Shown one piece after another: positions 1 through 10,000 of a stretch of 64,000 nt of DNA. The first letter of the stretch is position 1, and the number at the start of each line of letters is the position of its first letter. Both the position numbers and the translations under genes were made by a program. This DNA comes from Hyphomonadaceae bacterium (GTDB taxonomy: Bacteria; Pseudomonadota; Alphaproteobacteria; Caulobacterales; Hyphomonadaceae): positions 72,072 through 136,071 of the forward strand of contig JALHLU010000005.1 of NCBI GenBank assembly GCA_022844345.1. The letters run 5' to 3'. The notes beneath the pieces were generated by a model. The model searched no databases. It saw nothing but the letters and a program-made list of their open reading frames with translations, and had not been told where the DNA came from.

Positions 1-387
1 CTGAGCCGGCTAACGGACGCGCCTGACTTTATGCAAGCGTTGTTTGTGGCGCTCGACGCTCTCGCTGGTTCCATCACTGAACGGGATCTGATCCTTCACG
101 CGGAAGTCTCCGCCGAAGTTTTGCGCCGCCCCGAATTGCGGGTGCGGGCACGCGCCGCGGACGATGAGGCGAGGGATTGGCTGGCTGCGGCCATTGCGGA
201 GGCGCAGGCGCGTGGCGAACTCACCCGGAGTCTGAGCGCGCATGAAGCGGCGGTATGCGTGCTGGCTCTGATCGACGGAATGTTGTGGCGCGCCACGCTG
301 CATGAAGCAGCCGATCTGGGCGACAGACTTGAAACTCTGAAGCAGGCGCTCACCCGCCTACTCGCGGAAGGGGAGGTCCGGCGATGA
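1..387 (+). CDS. TetR-family transcriptional regulator, C-terminal part (gene begins before window)
   Basis: The frame is open from base 1, so the N-terminal helix-turn-helix is missing and about 128 C-terminal residues are visible. They are helical and include AHEAAVCVLALIDGMLWRA, which resembles the ligand-binding and dimerisation domain of TetR repressors. The stop codon overlaps the start of the next gene (ATGA at 384-387), so the two are probably translated together. A TetR repressor next to an MFS gene usually controls that transporter; this is inferred from position only. The family call is tentative because the DNA-binding half cannot be seen. Confidence 0.6.
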   Translation: MSRLTDAPDFMQALFVALDALAGSITERDLILHAEVSAEVLRRPELRVRARAADDEARDWLAAAIAEAQARGELTRSLSAHEAAVCVLALIDGMLWRATLHEAADLGDRLETLKQALTRLLAEGEVRR

Positions 388-1598
388 AACTCGTCCGTGC
401 CCGATGGCCAATCGTGGGACTGTTGATCCAGAGCGGCCTTGCACGATGCGGCAATCAGATGGCGGCAATCGTCTACGGGTGGGCGATCCAGCAACAGACA
501 GGCAGCGGCCTTGCCGCAGGGTTCGTGATGGCGGCTAGCGTGGGGGCCCTCGTAGTCGGCACGCTCTTCGCCGGCCGGATTGTTGCCCGCTGGGGCGTTC
601 GGCGTGTCGCGCTGTCAGGCGCGTGGGTCAGTGCGCTGTCTGCTTGCGTCATTGCGTTTCTTTTCGCAGCCGGCCACGCCGATCCGCTGACCATCGCGGC
701 CGTCGCTGCGCTTGGAGCAATTCTGGACGGTCCGGCGACGATAGCCGTCGAGACAAACTTCCCCGCCGTCGCACGTCTGGCGCGTGTTCGGCTGCTATCA
801 CTCAACGCTGTCAACGAAAGCCTCGAGCATCTCGCGGCGTTGATGGCGCCAGCAGTAGGCGTCGCTATCATGGCGGTAGCGGGATCGTCCGCCGGCGTCG
901 CGGCGGTCGCCGGACTGTCACTCTTGGGGGCCACGATACTGACGGCAGCATTGCCGCCTTTCCGGACGCTGCAGACAGCGAGAGCGACCAGACTGAGAAC
1001 GATCGTCGATTGGCTGTCGCGCGATCGTCTCGTGTGTGCCCTGGTCGTGCTGTTGAGCCTCGCGGTCAGCTTGCTCGCGTCGATTCAGCTAGTAATCCTT
1101 CCGCTCGCGTTGGGGCATCGCGGAGATGGAGCCCAAGGCCTCGCCATGTTTCTCGCGATGTTCGGGGTCGGCGGACTTCTCGGCGCACTGGGAGCTGGAA
1201 TCTACAAGGGCGCCATAGCGTTTCGCTGGTTGTTGCCCATCGTGTTTCTGTGTCTTGCCATTGCGACGACGTTTCTTGTCGCTAGCACATCTGCATTCAA
1301 CCTGGCGATCGGCGGCCTGCTGTCCGGAGCCTGCGTTGGCTTCGTCTCTCCGCCTCTCGCCACAGCCCTGCAGCAGCGCCCACCCAAACATCTCCGCGCA
1401 GATATCCAGGCCATCTCCGGCGCGTTGATCTTTGCAGGCGCGCCAGTGGCTATGGTCGGCCTTGGCCTTCTATCCGAAACACTGAGGCCGGGCGATCTCT
1501 TAGCCATCGTGGCCGGAGGTTTTGTTGTTTTGGCGGCCTGCGCCCTGGTTGCTGTACCCGGCAACGGACGCCGGCCGGACCAGCCCGCATTGAAGTGA
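384..1598 (+). CDS. MFS transporter (efflux-type)
   Basis: 404 residues, the normal size of a 12-helix major facilitator carrier in the inner membrane. Hydrophobic segments run throughout, with the family's Gly-rich loop between helices 2 and 3 (FAGRIVARWGVRRVALSG, about residues 56-73). The start ATG overlaps the stop of the TetR-type gene and has GGGGAGG upstream (370-376). Substrate cannot be read from the sequence; drug or siderophore efflux is the common role of TetR-linked members. The text here looks less extreme in third-position GC than the genes that follow, which may mean separate ancestry. Bases 1599-1684 hold no gene I can see. Confidence 0.75.
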   Translation: MKLVRARWPIVGLLIQSGLARCGNQMAAIVYGWAIQQQTGSGLAAGFVMAASVGALVVGTLFAGRIVARWGVRRVALSGAWVSALSACVIAFLFAAGHADPLTIAAVAALGAILDGPATIAVETNFPAVARLARVRLLSLNAVNESLEHLAALMAPAVGVAIMAVAGSSAGVAAVAGLSLLGATILTAALPPFRTLQTARATRLRTIVDWLSRDRLVCALVVLLSLAVSLLASIQLVILPLALGHRGDGAQGLAMFLAMFGVGGLLGALGAGIYKGAIAFRWLLPIVFLCLAIATTFLVASTSAFNLAIGGLLSGACVGFVSPPLATALQQRPPKHLRADIQAISGALIFAGAPVAMVGLGLLSETLRPGDLLAIVAGGFVVLAACALVAVPGNGRRPDQPALK

Positions 1599-1684
1599 CC
1601 GTTCTCGGCGATGAGTTGACGCTCGCCGCCGCTTCGCGGAATGACTGAGTGCCGACTTATTCGCGCTATCAAAACCAGACTCGC

Positions 1685-2167
1685 ATGCCGCACCCAACGC
1701 TCACCATCGACCTGCCCGATGAGGCGGCCACCGCCGCCCTCGGCGAGCGGCTGGGCGCGGTCGCGCGCGCGGGCGATGTGATCGCGCTCGTCGGCGACCT
1801 CGGAGCCGGCAAGTCCACACTCGCCCGCGCCCTGATCCGCTCCCATCTCGGCCCCGAAACGGAGGCTCCCAGCCCCACCTTCACGCTGGTCCAGACCTAT
1901 CCCGGGCCCCACTTCGCGATCTGGCATTTCGACCTCTACCGGCTGGATCATCCCGACGAAGCGCGGGAACTCGGCCTGGAGGAAGCTGTGGATGGCCTTT
2001 GCCTGATCGAATGGCCTGAAAAATTAGGGCGCCATCTTCCGTCACGGCGGCTGGAAGTTCAGCTATCCATGGATGGCGACGGGCGAATCGCCCGGCTGAT
2101 GAATTTCGATGACTGGAGCACACGGCTTCATGGCGACTGGCGCCCAACACCTGAGTCTGACTCATGA
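1685..2167 (+). CDS. tsaE: tRNA threonylcarbamoyladenosine biosynthesis ATPase TsaE
   Basis: 160 residues, the usual family length. TsaE is the ATPase partner of TsaB/TsaD in making t6A37 on ANN-decoding tRNAs in the cytoplasm. Walker A GDLGAGKST is at residues 37-45, followed by the family motifs SPTFTLV (63-69), HFDLYRL (81-87) and EWPEKL (109-114). The ATG at 1685 is chosen because family similarity begins there; a GTG at 1649 would add 12 unrelated residues, and neither start has a strong ribosome binding site. The end overlaps amgK by 4 bases (2164-2167). It heads the operon that runs through addA. Confidence 0.93.
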   Translation: MPHPTLTIDLPDEAATAALGERLGAVARAGDVIALVGDLGAGKSTLARALIRSHLGPETEAPSPTFTLVQTYPGPHFAIWHFDLYRLDHPDEARELGLEEAVDGLCLIEWPEKLGRHLPSRRLEVQLSMDGDGRIARLMNFDDWSTRLHGDWRPTPESDS

Positions 2168-3252
2168 CTAACAACCTGAGATCGACCGAGCTCAAGGAAT
2201 TCCTCGCCCACGCCGGGTGGGGCGAGGCTGCGCGCACGCCGCTCAATGCCGACGCCTCCACGCGCCGATACGAGCGCCTGCGCCGCAAGACCGAGACGGC
2301 GATGCTGATGGACGCCCCGCCGCTCGAATCGGTCCCCTGCCCGCCTGGCGCTGACGAGGACGAGCGCCTCCGGCTCGGCTGGAACGCCATTGCACGTCTC
2401 GCCGCCTCGCGCGTCGAGGCCTTCGCTGCAGTCGCCGGCCACCTTGCCAATCTTGGCCTGTCGGCGCCGGCCATCCTCGACGCCGACATCACACGTGGCA
2501 TCGCCCTGCTCGAGGATCTTGGCGACGATCTCTTCGCCGAAGTCATCGCGAAGGGCGGCGACGAAGCCGCGCTCTACGCCGCCGCAGGCGACGTGCTCGC
2601 GGCCGTCCATCGCGCGCCCGTCCCCTCCACGTTGCCCTATCGCGGCGGCGAATGGCCGGTGCTGACCTACGACCACCTCGCCCTCTCCGCCAATCTCGAT
2701 CTCTTCGTCGAATGGATGCCGCAGCGCGACCTGTCTATGCGTATCAGCGAACAGACGCGCCTGCGCTGGGAGCGTGTGCGCGAGAACATGATCGGCCGCG
2801 CCGAGGACTATCCGCGCGCCCTGATCCTGCGCGACACGCACGCCGAGAACCTCATCTGGCTGCCACAGCGCGACGGCCTCAAACGCGTCGGCCTGCTCGA
2901 CTTCCAGGACGCCGTGCTCGGCTGGGGCGAGTGGGACATGTCGATGCTGCTGCACGATGCCCGCCGCGATGTGTCGCCTGCGGCCCGCGAGGCGGCGACG
3001 CGCGCATATCTTGAAGGCACAGGACTCAACCGCTCCGACTTCGATGAGCGGCTCGCCGTGCTGGGCGCGATGAACGTCATGCGCATCATGGGCATCTTCG
3101 CGCGTCTTGTTACGCGGGACAAGAAACCCCGCTACGACCAGTTCCGGCCCCGCCTGCGCAGACTGCTCAACGAAACGCTGAGCCACCCCGCACTCGCCGA
3201 AACGCGGGACTTCGTGAACGCCGTCGCGCCTCATCTATTGGTTTCGGCATGA
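2164..3252 (+). CDS. amgK: N-acetylmuramate/N-acetylglucosamine kinase AmgK (aminoglycoside phosphotransferase fold)
   Basis: 362 residues with the aminoglycoside phosphotransferase/choline kinase fold. The catalytic loop RDTHAEN is at about residues 223-229 and the metal-binding segment LLDFQDA at about 244-250. AmgK phosphorylates the anomeric carbon of MurNAc and GlcNAc recovered from the cell wall; MurU then makes UDP-MurNAc, bypassing de novo synthesis. The direct 4-base ATGA overlaps with tsaE upstream and murU downstream support this over a drug-resistance kinase. The start is fixed by the overlap at 2164. Confidence 0.88.
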   Translation: MTNNLRSTELKEFLAHAGWGEAARTPLNADASTRRYERLRRKTETAMLMDAPPLESVPCPPGADEDERLRLGWNAIARLAASRVEAFAAVAGHLANLGLSAPAILDADITRGIALLEDLGDDLFAEVIAKGGDEAALYAAAGDVLAAVHRAPVPSTLPYRGGEWPVLTYDHLALSANLDLFVEWMPQRDLSMRISEQTRLRWERVRENMIGRAEDYPRALILRDTHAENLIWLPQRDGLKRVGLLDFQDAVLGWGEWDMSMLLHDARRDVSPAAREAATRAYLEGTGLNRSDFDERLAVLGAMNVMRIMGIFARLVTRDKKPRYDQFRPRLRRLLNETLSHPALAETRDFVNAVAPHLLVSA

Positions 3253-3974
3253 CGCGCATCACCACAGCCATGCTGCTCGCGGCCGGCCTCGGCACGCGCA
3301 TGAAGCCGCTGACCGACACGTTGCCCAAGCCGCTGATCGAGGTTGCAGGCCGCACGTTGCTTGATCGCGTGCTCGACAAGCTGGTCGCGCAAGGCGTCAC
3401 GCGCGCCGTCGTCAATGTGCATTACCTTGCCGATCAGATCGAAGCGCACCTGAAGTCACGCAAGGATATCGAGATCATCATCTCGGACGAGCGCGGCCTG
3501 CTGCTTGAGACCGGCGGCGGCGTGATCAAGGCGCTGCCCCATCTGGGTCAGGATCCCTTCTTCGTCGTCAACACCGACGTCACCTGGGCCACCGCCGGCG
3601 ACGACACGTTCGCGCGAATGGCCGAAGCCTACGCTCCCGACGAGATGGATGCGCTCCTGCTGCTCGCCGAGATGGGCGCCACGCTGGGCTTCCGCGGTCC
3701 CGGCGACTTCTTCCTCGGCCCCGAAGGTCAACTCATCCGCCGCGGCGACAAGCCCACAGCGCCTTACGTGTTCGCGGGCACATACATCACGCACGCCGGC
3801 CTGCTGTGCGGCTACGAGGTGAAGCCCTTCTCCGCCAACGTCTACTGGAACGCGATGGGCCGCGCGGGCCGCCTGTTCGGCACGGTGATGAAACCGTTCT
3901 GGCTCCATGTCGGCGACCCGCAGGGACGTGACGAGGCCGAAGCGCGCCTGCGCGCAATGGGGCCGGGAGCTTGA
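3249..3974 (+). CDS. murU: N-acetylmuramate alpha-1-phosphate uridylyltransferase MurU
   Basis: 241 residues of the nucleotidyltransferase family, close to the size of characterised MurU. The N-terminal signature GLGTRMKPLTD (residues 13-23) and PKPL (26-29) bind the nucleotide, and NTDV near residue 100 fits the metal-binding acidic position. The predicted reaction is MurNAc-1-phosphate plus UTP giving UDP-MurNAc, the last step of the cell-wall recycling bypass. The ATG at 3249 overlaps the amgK stop, and addB begins 19 bases after the murU stop. A generic sugar-1-phosphate nucleotidyltransferase is the alternative, but the amgK pairing argues against it. Confidence 0.88.
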   Translation: MTRITTAMLLAAGLGTRMKPLTDTLPKPLIEVAGRTLLDRVLDKLVAQGVTRAVVNVHYLADQIEAHLKSRKDIEIIISDERGLLLETGGGVIKALPHLGQDPFFVVNTDVTWATAGDDTFARMAEAYAPDEMDALLLLAEMGATLGFRGPGDFFLGPEGQLIRRGDKPTAPYVFAGTYITHAGLLCGYEVKPFSANVYWNAMGRAGRLFGTVMKPFWLHVGDPQGRDEAEARLRAMGPGA

Positions 3975-3993
3975 TGGCGTCGGGGGGCGTGCG

Positions 3994-6900
3994 ATGACAG
4001 ACATCTTCTCGACCACGCCGCGCATCTTCTCCCTGCCGCCGTCCTCGGCCTATCTCGACGAAGTCGCACGTGGCCTCGTCGAGGCGACAAACGCGAATGC
4101 CAACCCCGAAGCGCTGGCTGACGCGCTCATCTTCACGCCCAACCAGCGCGCCGCACGCGAGTTGAGCCTGGCGCTCTATCGCGCCGTCGGCGGCACGCTG
4201 CTGACGCCCGAAATCCGCACCCTTGGCGACATCGAGGAAGAGGACGGCCTTGCCGCCTTCGGGCCAGATGCGCTCGACCTGCCGCCCGCAATCTCGTCCG
4301 CCCAGCGTCGCGGCGCCCTGTCGCGCCTGATCCAGCGCTGGCGCACATCGGCCGGGGGCGACGCCCTGCCGCCGGGCGCTTTGCTGTCGGCGGCCGACGA
4401 GCTTGCCGCGTTGATCGATCAGTCCTGGATGGCTGGCGGCGTCGACTGGAAGAAGCTCGATGGCCTCGCAGATGAACTCGCGCCACAGCTTGCCGCGCAC
4501 TGGCGCTCGTCCGCGGACTTTCTCGACATCGTCATGCGCGCCTGGCCAAAGCATCTCAAGGAACAGGGCCTCAGCGACGCACAGATGCGCAGGCTCGGCG
4601 CCGCAGAAGCGCTGGCCACACGCTGGGCGCGAACACCGCCTGCCCATCCCGTGCTGGTCGTGGGCTCGACCGGCGCAGGCGCTGCAACACGCATCCTGAT
4701 GCAGGCCGTACTGACGCTGCCCAAAGGCGTGATTGTCCTGCCCGGCCTGGACCCCGACTCTCGCCCGTCTGCTTGGGCTTCGATCGGCGAAGCGGCAAGC
4801 CATCCGCAATACGTATTGCACGCAACGCTCAAATGGCTCGGCCTCGGGCCCGAAGCTGTTCGCCCATGGCCCGGCGCCGTTGAATCGCCAAGGGCCGTGG
4901 CGCGCCGCCGCCTGCTCAATCAGGCGCTCGCCCCCGCAGTGGAAACGCGCGACTGGACACAGCGCCTCGCCGAGCTCGCGCACCCTGCAGACCCCGCCGG
5001 CTTCGTCACATCGGCGCTGGACGATCTGCGCCTTGTCGAAGCCGAAGACGAAAACGAAGAAGCGCTCGCGGCGGCGCTGCTTCTACGCGAGACATTGGAA
5101 ACACCAGACAAGACAGCCGCACTCGTCACGCCAGAATCGTCCCTCGCCCGCCGTGTTGCAGCGCTGCTGGAGCGCTGGGGCATCGACATCGCGCCCTCGT
5201 CCGGCGCGCTTCTGGCGCACTCGGAAACCGGCAGCCTGCTGATGATGCTGTCGCGCTGGGTTTTCGATCCTTCCAATCCTGTCCTGTTGCTCGCGCTGCT
5301 GAAGCATCCGCATGTGCGCCTGGGGCACGATGCGGCCGAGCTTGCGCGCATCGTCACACGCATTGACCGCCACAGCCTGCGCGGCCCGCGCAAGCACCGC
5401 ACACTCGAAAGTCTCGCCGGCTTCATCGCCAACCCGCCGCAGCCGGATGATCCTGATCGCCCCGGTCCACGACCTGATCCGGATGGCGCCGCCCTGCTGC
5501 GCGACCTTGCCGAGCGGTTCGCGGAAGTCGCGCACGCCTTTCCCGCCGATGACTTCAATGGACCCGCCGCCGCCGATGGGCTTGCCGAACTGGCCCAGAG
5601 TCTCGCCGAAGGGCCGGCACATCCTGGCACACGCATCTGGTCGGGCAAGCCGGGCGAGATGGCGGCGCGCTTCGTCGACCAGCTGCGCGACCTGTCCGGC
5701 GCCATCGCCGACATGGCCGCGTCCGACTTCCCGGATTTCCTCGCCGCAGCCATTCGCGGCATGACTAGCGCACCCGACACGCCCGAGCATCCGCGCATCG
5801 CCATCTGGGGCCCTCTCGAAGCGCGCCTGCAGCGCCGCGACCGCATGATCCTCGCCAGCCTCAATGAAGGTTCATGGCCGAAACCGGTCGCCGCCGACGC
5901 CTTCCTCAATCGCAAGCTGCGCAGCGAGCTTGGCCTGCCTGATCCCGATGAGCGCATCGGTCTGTCGGCGCACGACTTCGCCCAGCTTGCCAATGCGCCG
6001 GAAGTGGTCCTGCTGCGCGCACGCCGCGTCGACGACAAGCCCGCCGTCGCCTCGCGCTGGCTCTGGCGGCTGCGCACGCTGGCGGCCGGGGGCCTTGGCG
6101 GACGCAAGGAGGCTGAGGCTGCGTTGAAGCCGGATGCAAACCACGATCCGCTGGTCTGGGCGCGCGCGCTGCGCCGCGTGGCGCATGTGAAGCCAGCGAA
6201 GCCGCCCGCGCCGCAACCGCCCGTGGACAAGCGCAAGCTCGCCCGCTTCTCGCCCACCCGCGCCACCACCTTGATCCGCGACCCCTATGCCGATTTCGCC
6301 CAGCGCATTCTCGGCCTCGAACGCCTGCGCCGCGCGGGCGAGCCCATCGATGCGCGCGAACGGGGCTCGGCTGTGCACAAGGCGATCGAACTGTTCGAGA
6401 CGCCAGGCAATACGCGCGCGCTTGGCGACCTCATCCTCGAACGCCTGCTTGAGGCCGGCGCTGCGCCCGAGATCGCCGAGCTCGAACGGCCGCTGTGGCT
6501 GCGCGCTGTTGGCGTCTACCGTGACTGGATGAAAGGCCGCAGCGACCGCGTGATCCGCGCCGCGCTGGAGGCGAAAGCCGGGATCACCCTCAAGACCAGC
6601 GCGGGCGACACGACCTTGAAAGCCACCGCCGACCGCGTCGAACTGCTAAAGGACAACACGCTCGCCATCATCGACTTCAAGACCGGCACGCCAAAGTCGG
6701 CCAAACAGGTGCGTTCGGGCCTGGAACCCCAGCTGGCGCTCGAAGCAGCCATCGCAGCGCGTACCAACTTCGGCGACATCCCGGCCCTGCCGGTCTCGGA
6801 ACTGATCTACTTCCAGTTCTCCACCAGCGCCGCCGTGATGAAGGACTCCAATGGCGAGCCGCTCGACCTCAAGGAGCCAACCGCCGACAATGCCGAACAG

Positions 6901-7053
6901 GCGCTCGCGGGTCTCGTCCGCATGATCGAGGCCTACAGCAATCCGGAGCAGCCCTATCTCTCGCGGCCCCGCGTCTTCTCGATCAAGATCTTCACCGACT
7001 ATGACCGGCTCGCCCGTCGCGCAGAGTGGACCATCGGGGAGGGCGAGGAATGA
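3994..7053 (+). CDS. addB: Double-strand break repair protein AddB (alphaproteobacterial type)
   Basis: 1019 residues. AddB is the second subunit of the AddAB helicase-nuclease that resects double-strand breaks and loads RecA. The C-terminal RecB-like nuclease domain is recognisable from GSAVHKAIE (about residues 795-803) and IIDFKTG (about 892-898). The chosen ATG is 19 bases after murU; a more upstream in-frame start would lie inside murU and add 29 unrelated residues. I see no cysteine in the whole protein, so it cannot hold the iron-sulfur cluster known in Bacillus AddB. The stop overlaps the addA start. Confidence 0.93.
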   Translation: MTDIFSTTPRIFSLPPSSAYLDEVARGLVEATNANANPEALADALIFTPNQRAARELSLALYRAVGGTLLTPEIRTLGDIEEEDGLAAFGPDALDLPPAISSAQRRGALSRLIQRWRTSAGGDALPPGALLSAADELAALIDQSWMAGGVDWKKLDGLADELAPQLAAHWRSSADFLDIVMRAWPKHLKEQGLSDAQMRRLGAAEALATRWARTPPAHPVLVVGSTGAGAATRILMQAVLTLPKGVIVLPGLDPDSRPSAWASIGEAASHPQYVLHATLKWLGLGPEAVRPWPGAVESPRAVARRRLLNQALAPAVETRDWTQRLAELAHPADPAGFVTSALDDLRLVEAEDENEEALAAALLLRETLETPDKTAALVTPESSLARRVAALLERWGIDIAPSSGALLAHSETGSLLMMLSRWVFDPSNPVLLLALLKHPHVRLGHDAAELARIVTRIDRHSLRGPRKHRTLESLAGFIANPPQPDDPDRPGPRPDPDGAALLRDLAERFAEVAHAFPADDFNGPAAADGLAELAQSLAEGPAHPGTRIWSGKPGEMAARFVDQLRDLSGAIADMAASDFPDFLAAAIRGMTSAPDTPEHPRIAIWGPLEARLQRRDRMILASLNEGSWPKPVAADAFLNRKLRSELGLPDPDERIGLSAHDFAQLANAPEVVLLRARRVDDKPAVASRWLWRLRTLAAGGLGGRKEAEAALKPDANHDPLVWARALRRVAHVKPAKPPAPQPPVDKRKLARFSPTRATTLIRDPYADFAQRILGLERLRRAGEPIDARERGSAVHKAIELFETPGNTRALGDLILERLLEAGAAPEIAELERPLWLRAVGVYRDWMKGRSDRVIRAALEAKAGITLKTSAGDTTLKATADRVELLKDNTLAIIDFKTGTPKSAKQVRSGLEPQLALEAAIAARTNFGDIPALPVSELIYFQFSTSAAVMKDSNGEPLDLKEPTADNAEQALAGLVRMIEAYSNPEQPYLSRPRVFSIKIFTDYDRLARRAEWTIGEGEE

Positions 7054-10000
7054 ACACGTCTTCGCACACCAGCTGGCCCGAATGGGAGGCCGCGCTTGCG
7101 GGCCAGGCCGCCGCCGCCGAGCCGCGCGCCAATGCGTGGGTCGCCGCCAATGCGGGCTCTGGCAAGACCAAGGTTCTGATCGACCGCGTCGCGCGCCTGC
7201 TGCTCTCGGGCGCCGAACCGGATTCGATCCTGTGCGTCACCTACACCAAGGCTGCCGCCAGCGAGATGCAGGATCGCCTGTTCGCGCGCCTTGGCGACTG
7301 GTGCGTCGCCGATGACGCACGGCTGCGCAAAGATCTTGCGCTGCTGGAAGGCGAGAAGGATTTCACCGACGCCTATCTTGGCCGTGCGCGGGAGCTATTC
7401 GCACGCGCGCTCGAAACGCCGGGCGGCCTGCGCATCGAGACGATCCACGCCTTCTGCGGCCGCCTGCTGCGCCGGTTCCCGCTTGAGGCCGGCATCGCGC
7501 CCGGTTTTCGCGAACTCGACGACCAGGATTCCGAAGAACTGTGGGACGAGGCCTTCCTCGCGCTTGGCGCCCGCGTCGTGCGCGGCAATCCCGAACTCGT
7601 CGCCGCCGCGCGCACAGTGGCCGAGGCCGGCGGCGCCGGCTTCGATGTCCTGAAGCGCCTCGATTCCCATCGCGGCCAGATCGAGTCGGCGCTCGCGCGT
7701 CCCGGCGGCGTCCATGCCACAATCGAACGCCTTCGCATTATCCTGGGCGCGACGACGTTGAGCGAAGCCCAATTGCTCGACGCTGCGATGAGCGCCGATC
7801 TCCCGCGCGCAAGGCTAGCCGCCATCGCTGCTGCGATCCCGACGAAAGGCGCAACGGACGCCAAACTCGTCGACAAACTGTCAGCGGTGCTGTCCGACAT
7901 GGATGCCGCCATCCGCTTCGATGCCTACTCAAGCATCATCTTCACGGACAAGGGCGAGCTTCGAAAAACGCCCTACACCGCCGCCGCGCTGAAAGCTGTG
8001 CCGTCCTTGGCGGACCTGTTCCAGACCGCAAATCCAGAGGGCAGCGAAGTCACGCGCATCGTGGAAGTCTCGCGCCTGCTGGCCGCCCGCCGCATCTTCG
8101 AACGCTCCGCCGCGCTGCTGCACCTCGCCGGGCCGCTGCTTGGCGATTTCGAGCGCCGCAAGCGCGCCCTCGCCGGCCTCGACTTCGACGACCTGATCGA
8201 GAGCGTCTCCCGCCTGTTCGACCGCAGCCACGCCGCCGAATGGGTGCTCTGGAAGCTTGATGGCGGCATCGCCCACGTCCTGCTCGACGAGGCGCAGGAC
8301 ACCAGTCCCGCGCAATGGCGCATCCTTCGACATCTCACAGCGGAGATCTTCGCCGGCGCTGGCGCCGTGCGAAAGGCCCAGCGCACCCTGTTCATCGTCG
8401 GCGACCAGAAGCAGTCGATCTACTCCTTCCAGGGCGCCGATCCCGAACACTTCCTCCAGGAAGCGCGCGACATGCATGCCGCCGCAGAGGCAGCCGGCGC
8501 GCCCTTCAACACGCCCAGCCTCGCCATGTCGTTCCGCTCGGTGCGCGAGGTGCTGGGCTATGTCGACGACGTGTTCGACCCACAGCACTTTTCCGGCGGC
8601 GCGCCGTTCTCGGTGCAGGTCCCCATCGAGTCCGACTATGCGCCCCACACCGCGCGCCGCCGCGACGAGCCTGGCTGCGTCGAACTCTGGCCGCTCGACC
8701 CGCCCGCCGGCATCGACGAACCCGATCCGTGGGATGCTCCGGTCGACCGCGTCAGTGAATCGGACGCCCCCGTCCGGCTCGCCCGCCAGGTCGCCGCCTT
8801 CATCGCGCGCGAAATCGCGGCCGGCGCAGCCGTCTGGGAAGATGGCCGCCAGCGCCCCGCCCGGCCCGGCGATTTCCTGATCCTCGTCAAGCGCCGCACC
8901 GGGGGCATTTTCGACGCCATCCTCCAGCAGCTGAAGGCGCGCGACATTCCCGTCGCCGGCGCCGACCGCATCCACCTGCTCGACAGCGCGCCGGTGCAGG
9001 ATGTGCTCAACCTCGTCCGCTTCGCGCTGACGCCAACCGACGACCTGACGCTGGCCGAAATCCTCAAAGGCCCCTTCGGCGCCCACACCGAAGGCGGCGA
9101 CTTCCCCTGGCTCGACGACAATGACCTCTTCGACCTCGCCATCGATCGCAAGGGCTCGCTCTGGGATCAGCTTCGCGCCGCGACATCGCCACGCCTCGCG
9201 CCCGTCCGCGCCTTCCTCGACGACCTGCTTGACCGCCGCCACCTCCCGCCGTTCGAATTCATCACCCACGCGATGGAGCTTGGCTGCGGACTGCCTCGCC
9301 CCGGCTGGGACCTGATCCTCTCCCGCTTCGGCGGCCCGGCGCGCGAACCTGTCTCCGCCTTGCTCGACCGCGCCTCCGGCTTCGACGCTGACCAGCCGCC
9401 CAGCCTCGAACTCTTTCTCGCCGCCATCGAAGCATCCGGCGGCGAAGTGAAGCGCGAACTGTCCGGCCCGCAGGACGAAGTGCGCGTGATGACGGTCCAC
9501 GGCGCCAAGGGCCTGCAAGCGCCCATCGTCATCCTGCCGGACACCACCAGCGCGCCCAAGCTCGACACGTCCGGCCTGTTCTACACTGCCGAGGGCCTGC
9601 CCGTCTGGGTCGGCCCCAAGGGCGGCGACACGCCCGCCACCGCCGCGCTGCGTCTCGATTCAAACGAGCGCGCGCTGCGCGAGCACCGCCGCCTGCTCTA
9701 TGTCGCGCTCACACGCGCGCAGGACAGGCTGATCGTCTGCGGCGCGTGGCATGGCCGCAGCAAGGACGGCCGCGACAAGGACTCCTGGTATCAACTCTGC
9801 GATGCGGGGATGCAGCGCCTTATCGCTGCGGGCTCAGCCACGGCCGCAGATGATGCGCTCGATGGTGCTGCGCGCCTCGTCCTGCGCGTCGGCGATCCGC
9901 CGCCCGCGCTTGGCCGCGCCAGCGGCGCCGCAATCACTGAAGCCAGCCTGCCAGCGTGGCTGCGCACGCCCGCGCCCGCCGAAACCGCGCGCCGGATCCT

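Noticed and set aside
4661-4720. VVGSTGAGAAT in AddB as a Walker A site
   Set aside because: The Lys of GxxGxGKT/S is missing, and the segment resembles the family's non-catalytic N-terminal region.
7929-9518. 529-residue open frame antisense to addA
   Set aside because: A GC-rich shadow frame; addA on the other strand has all helicase motifs.
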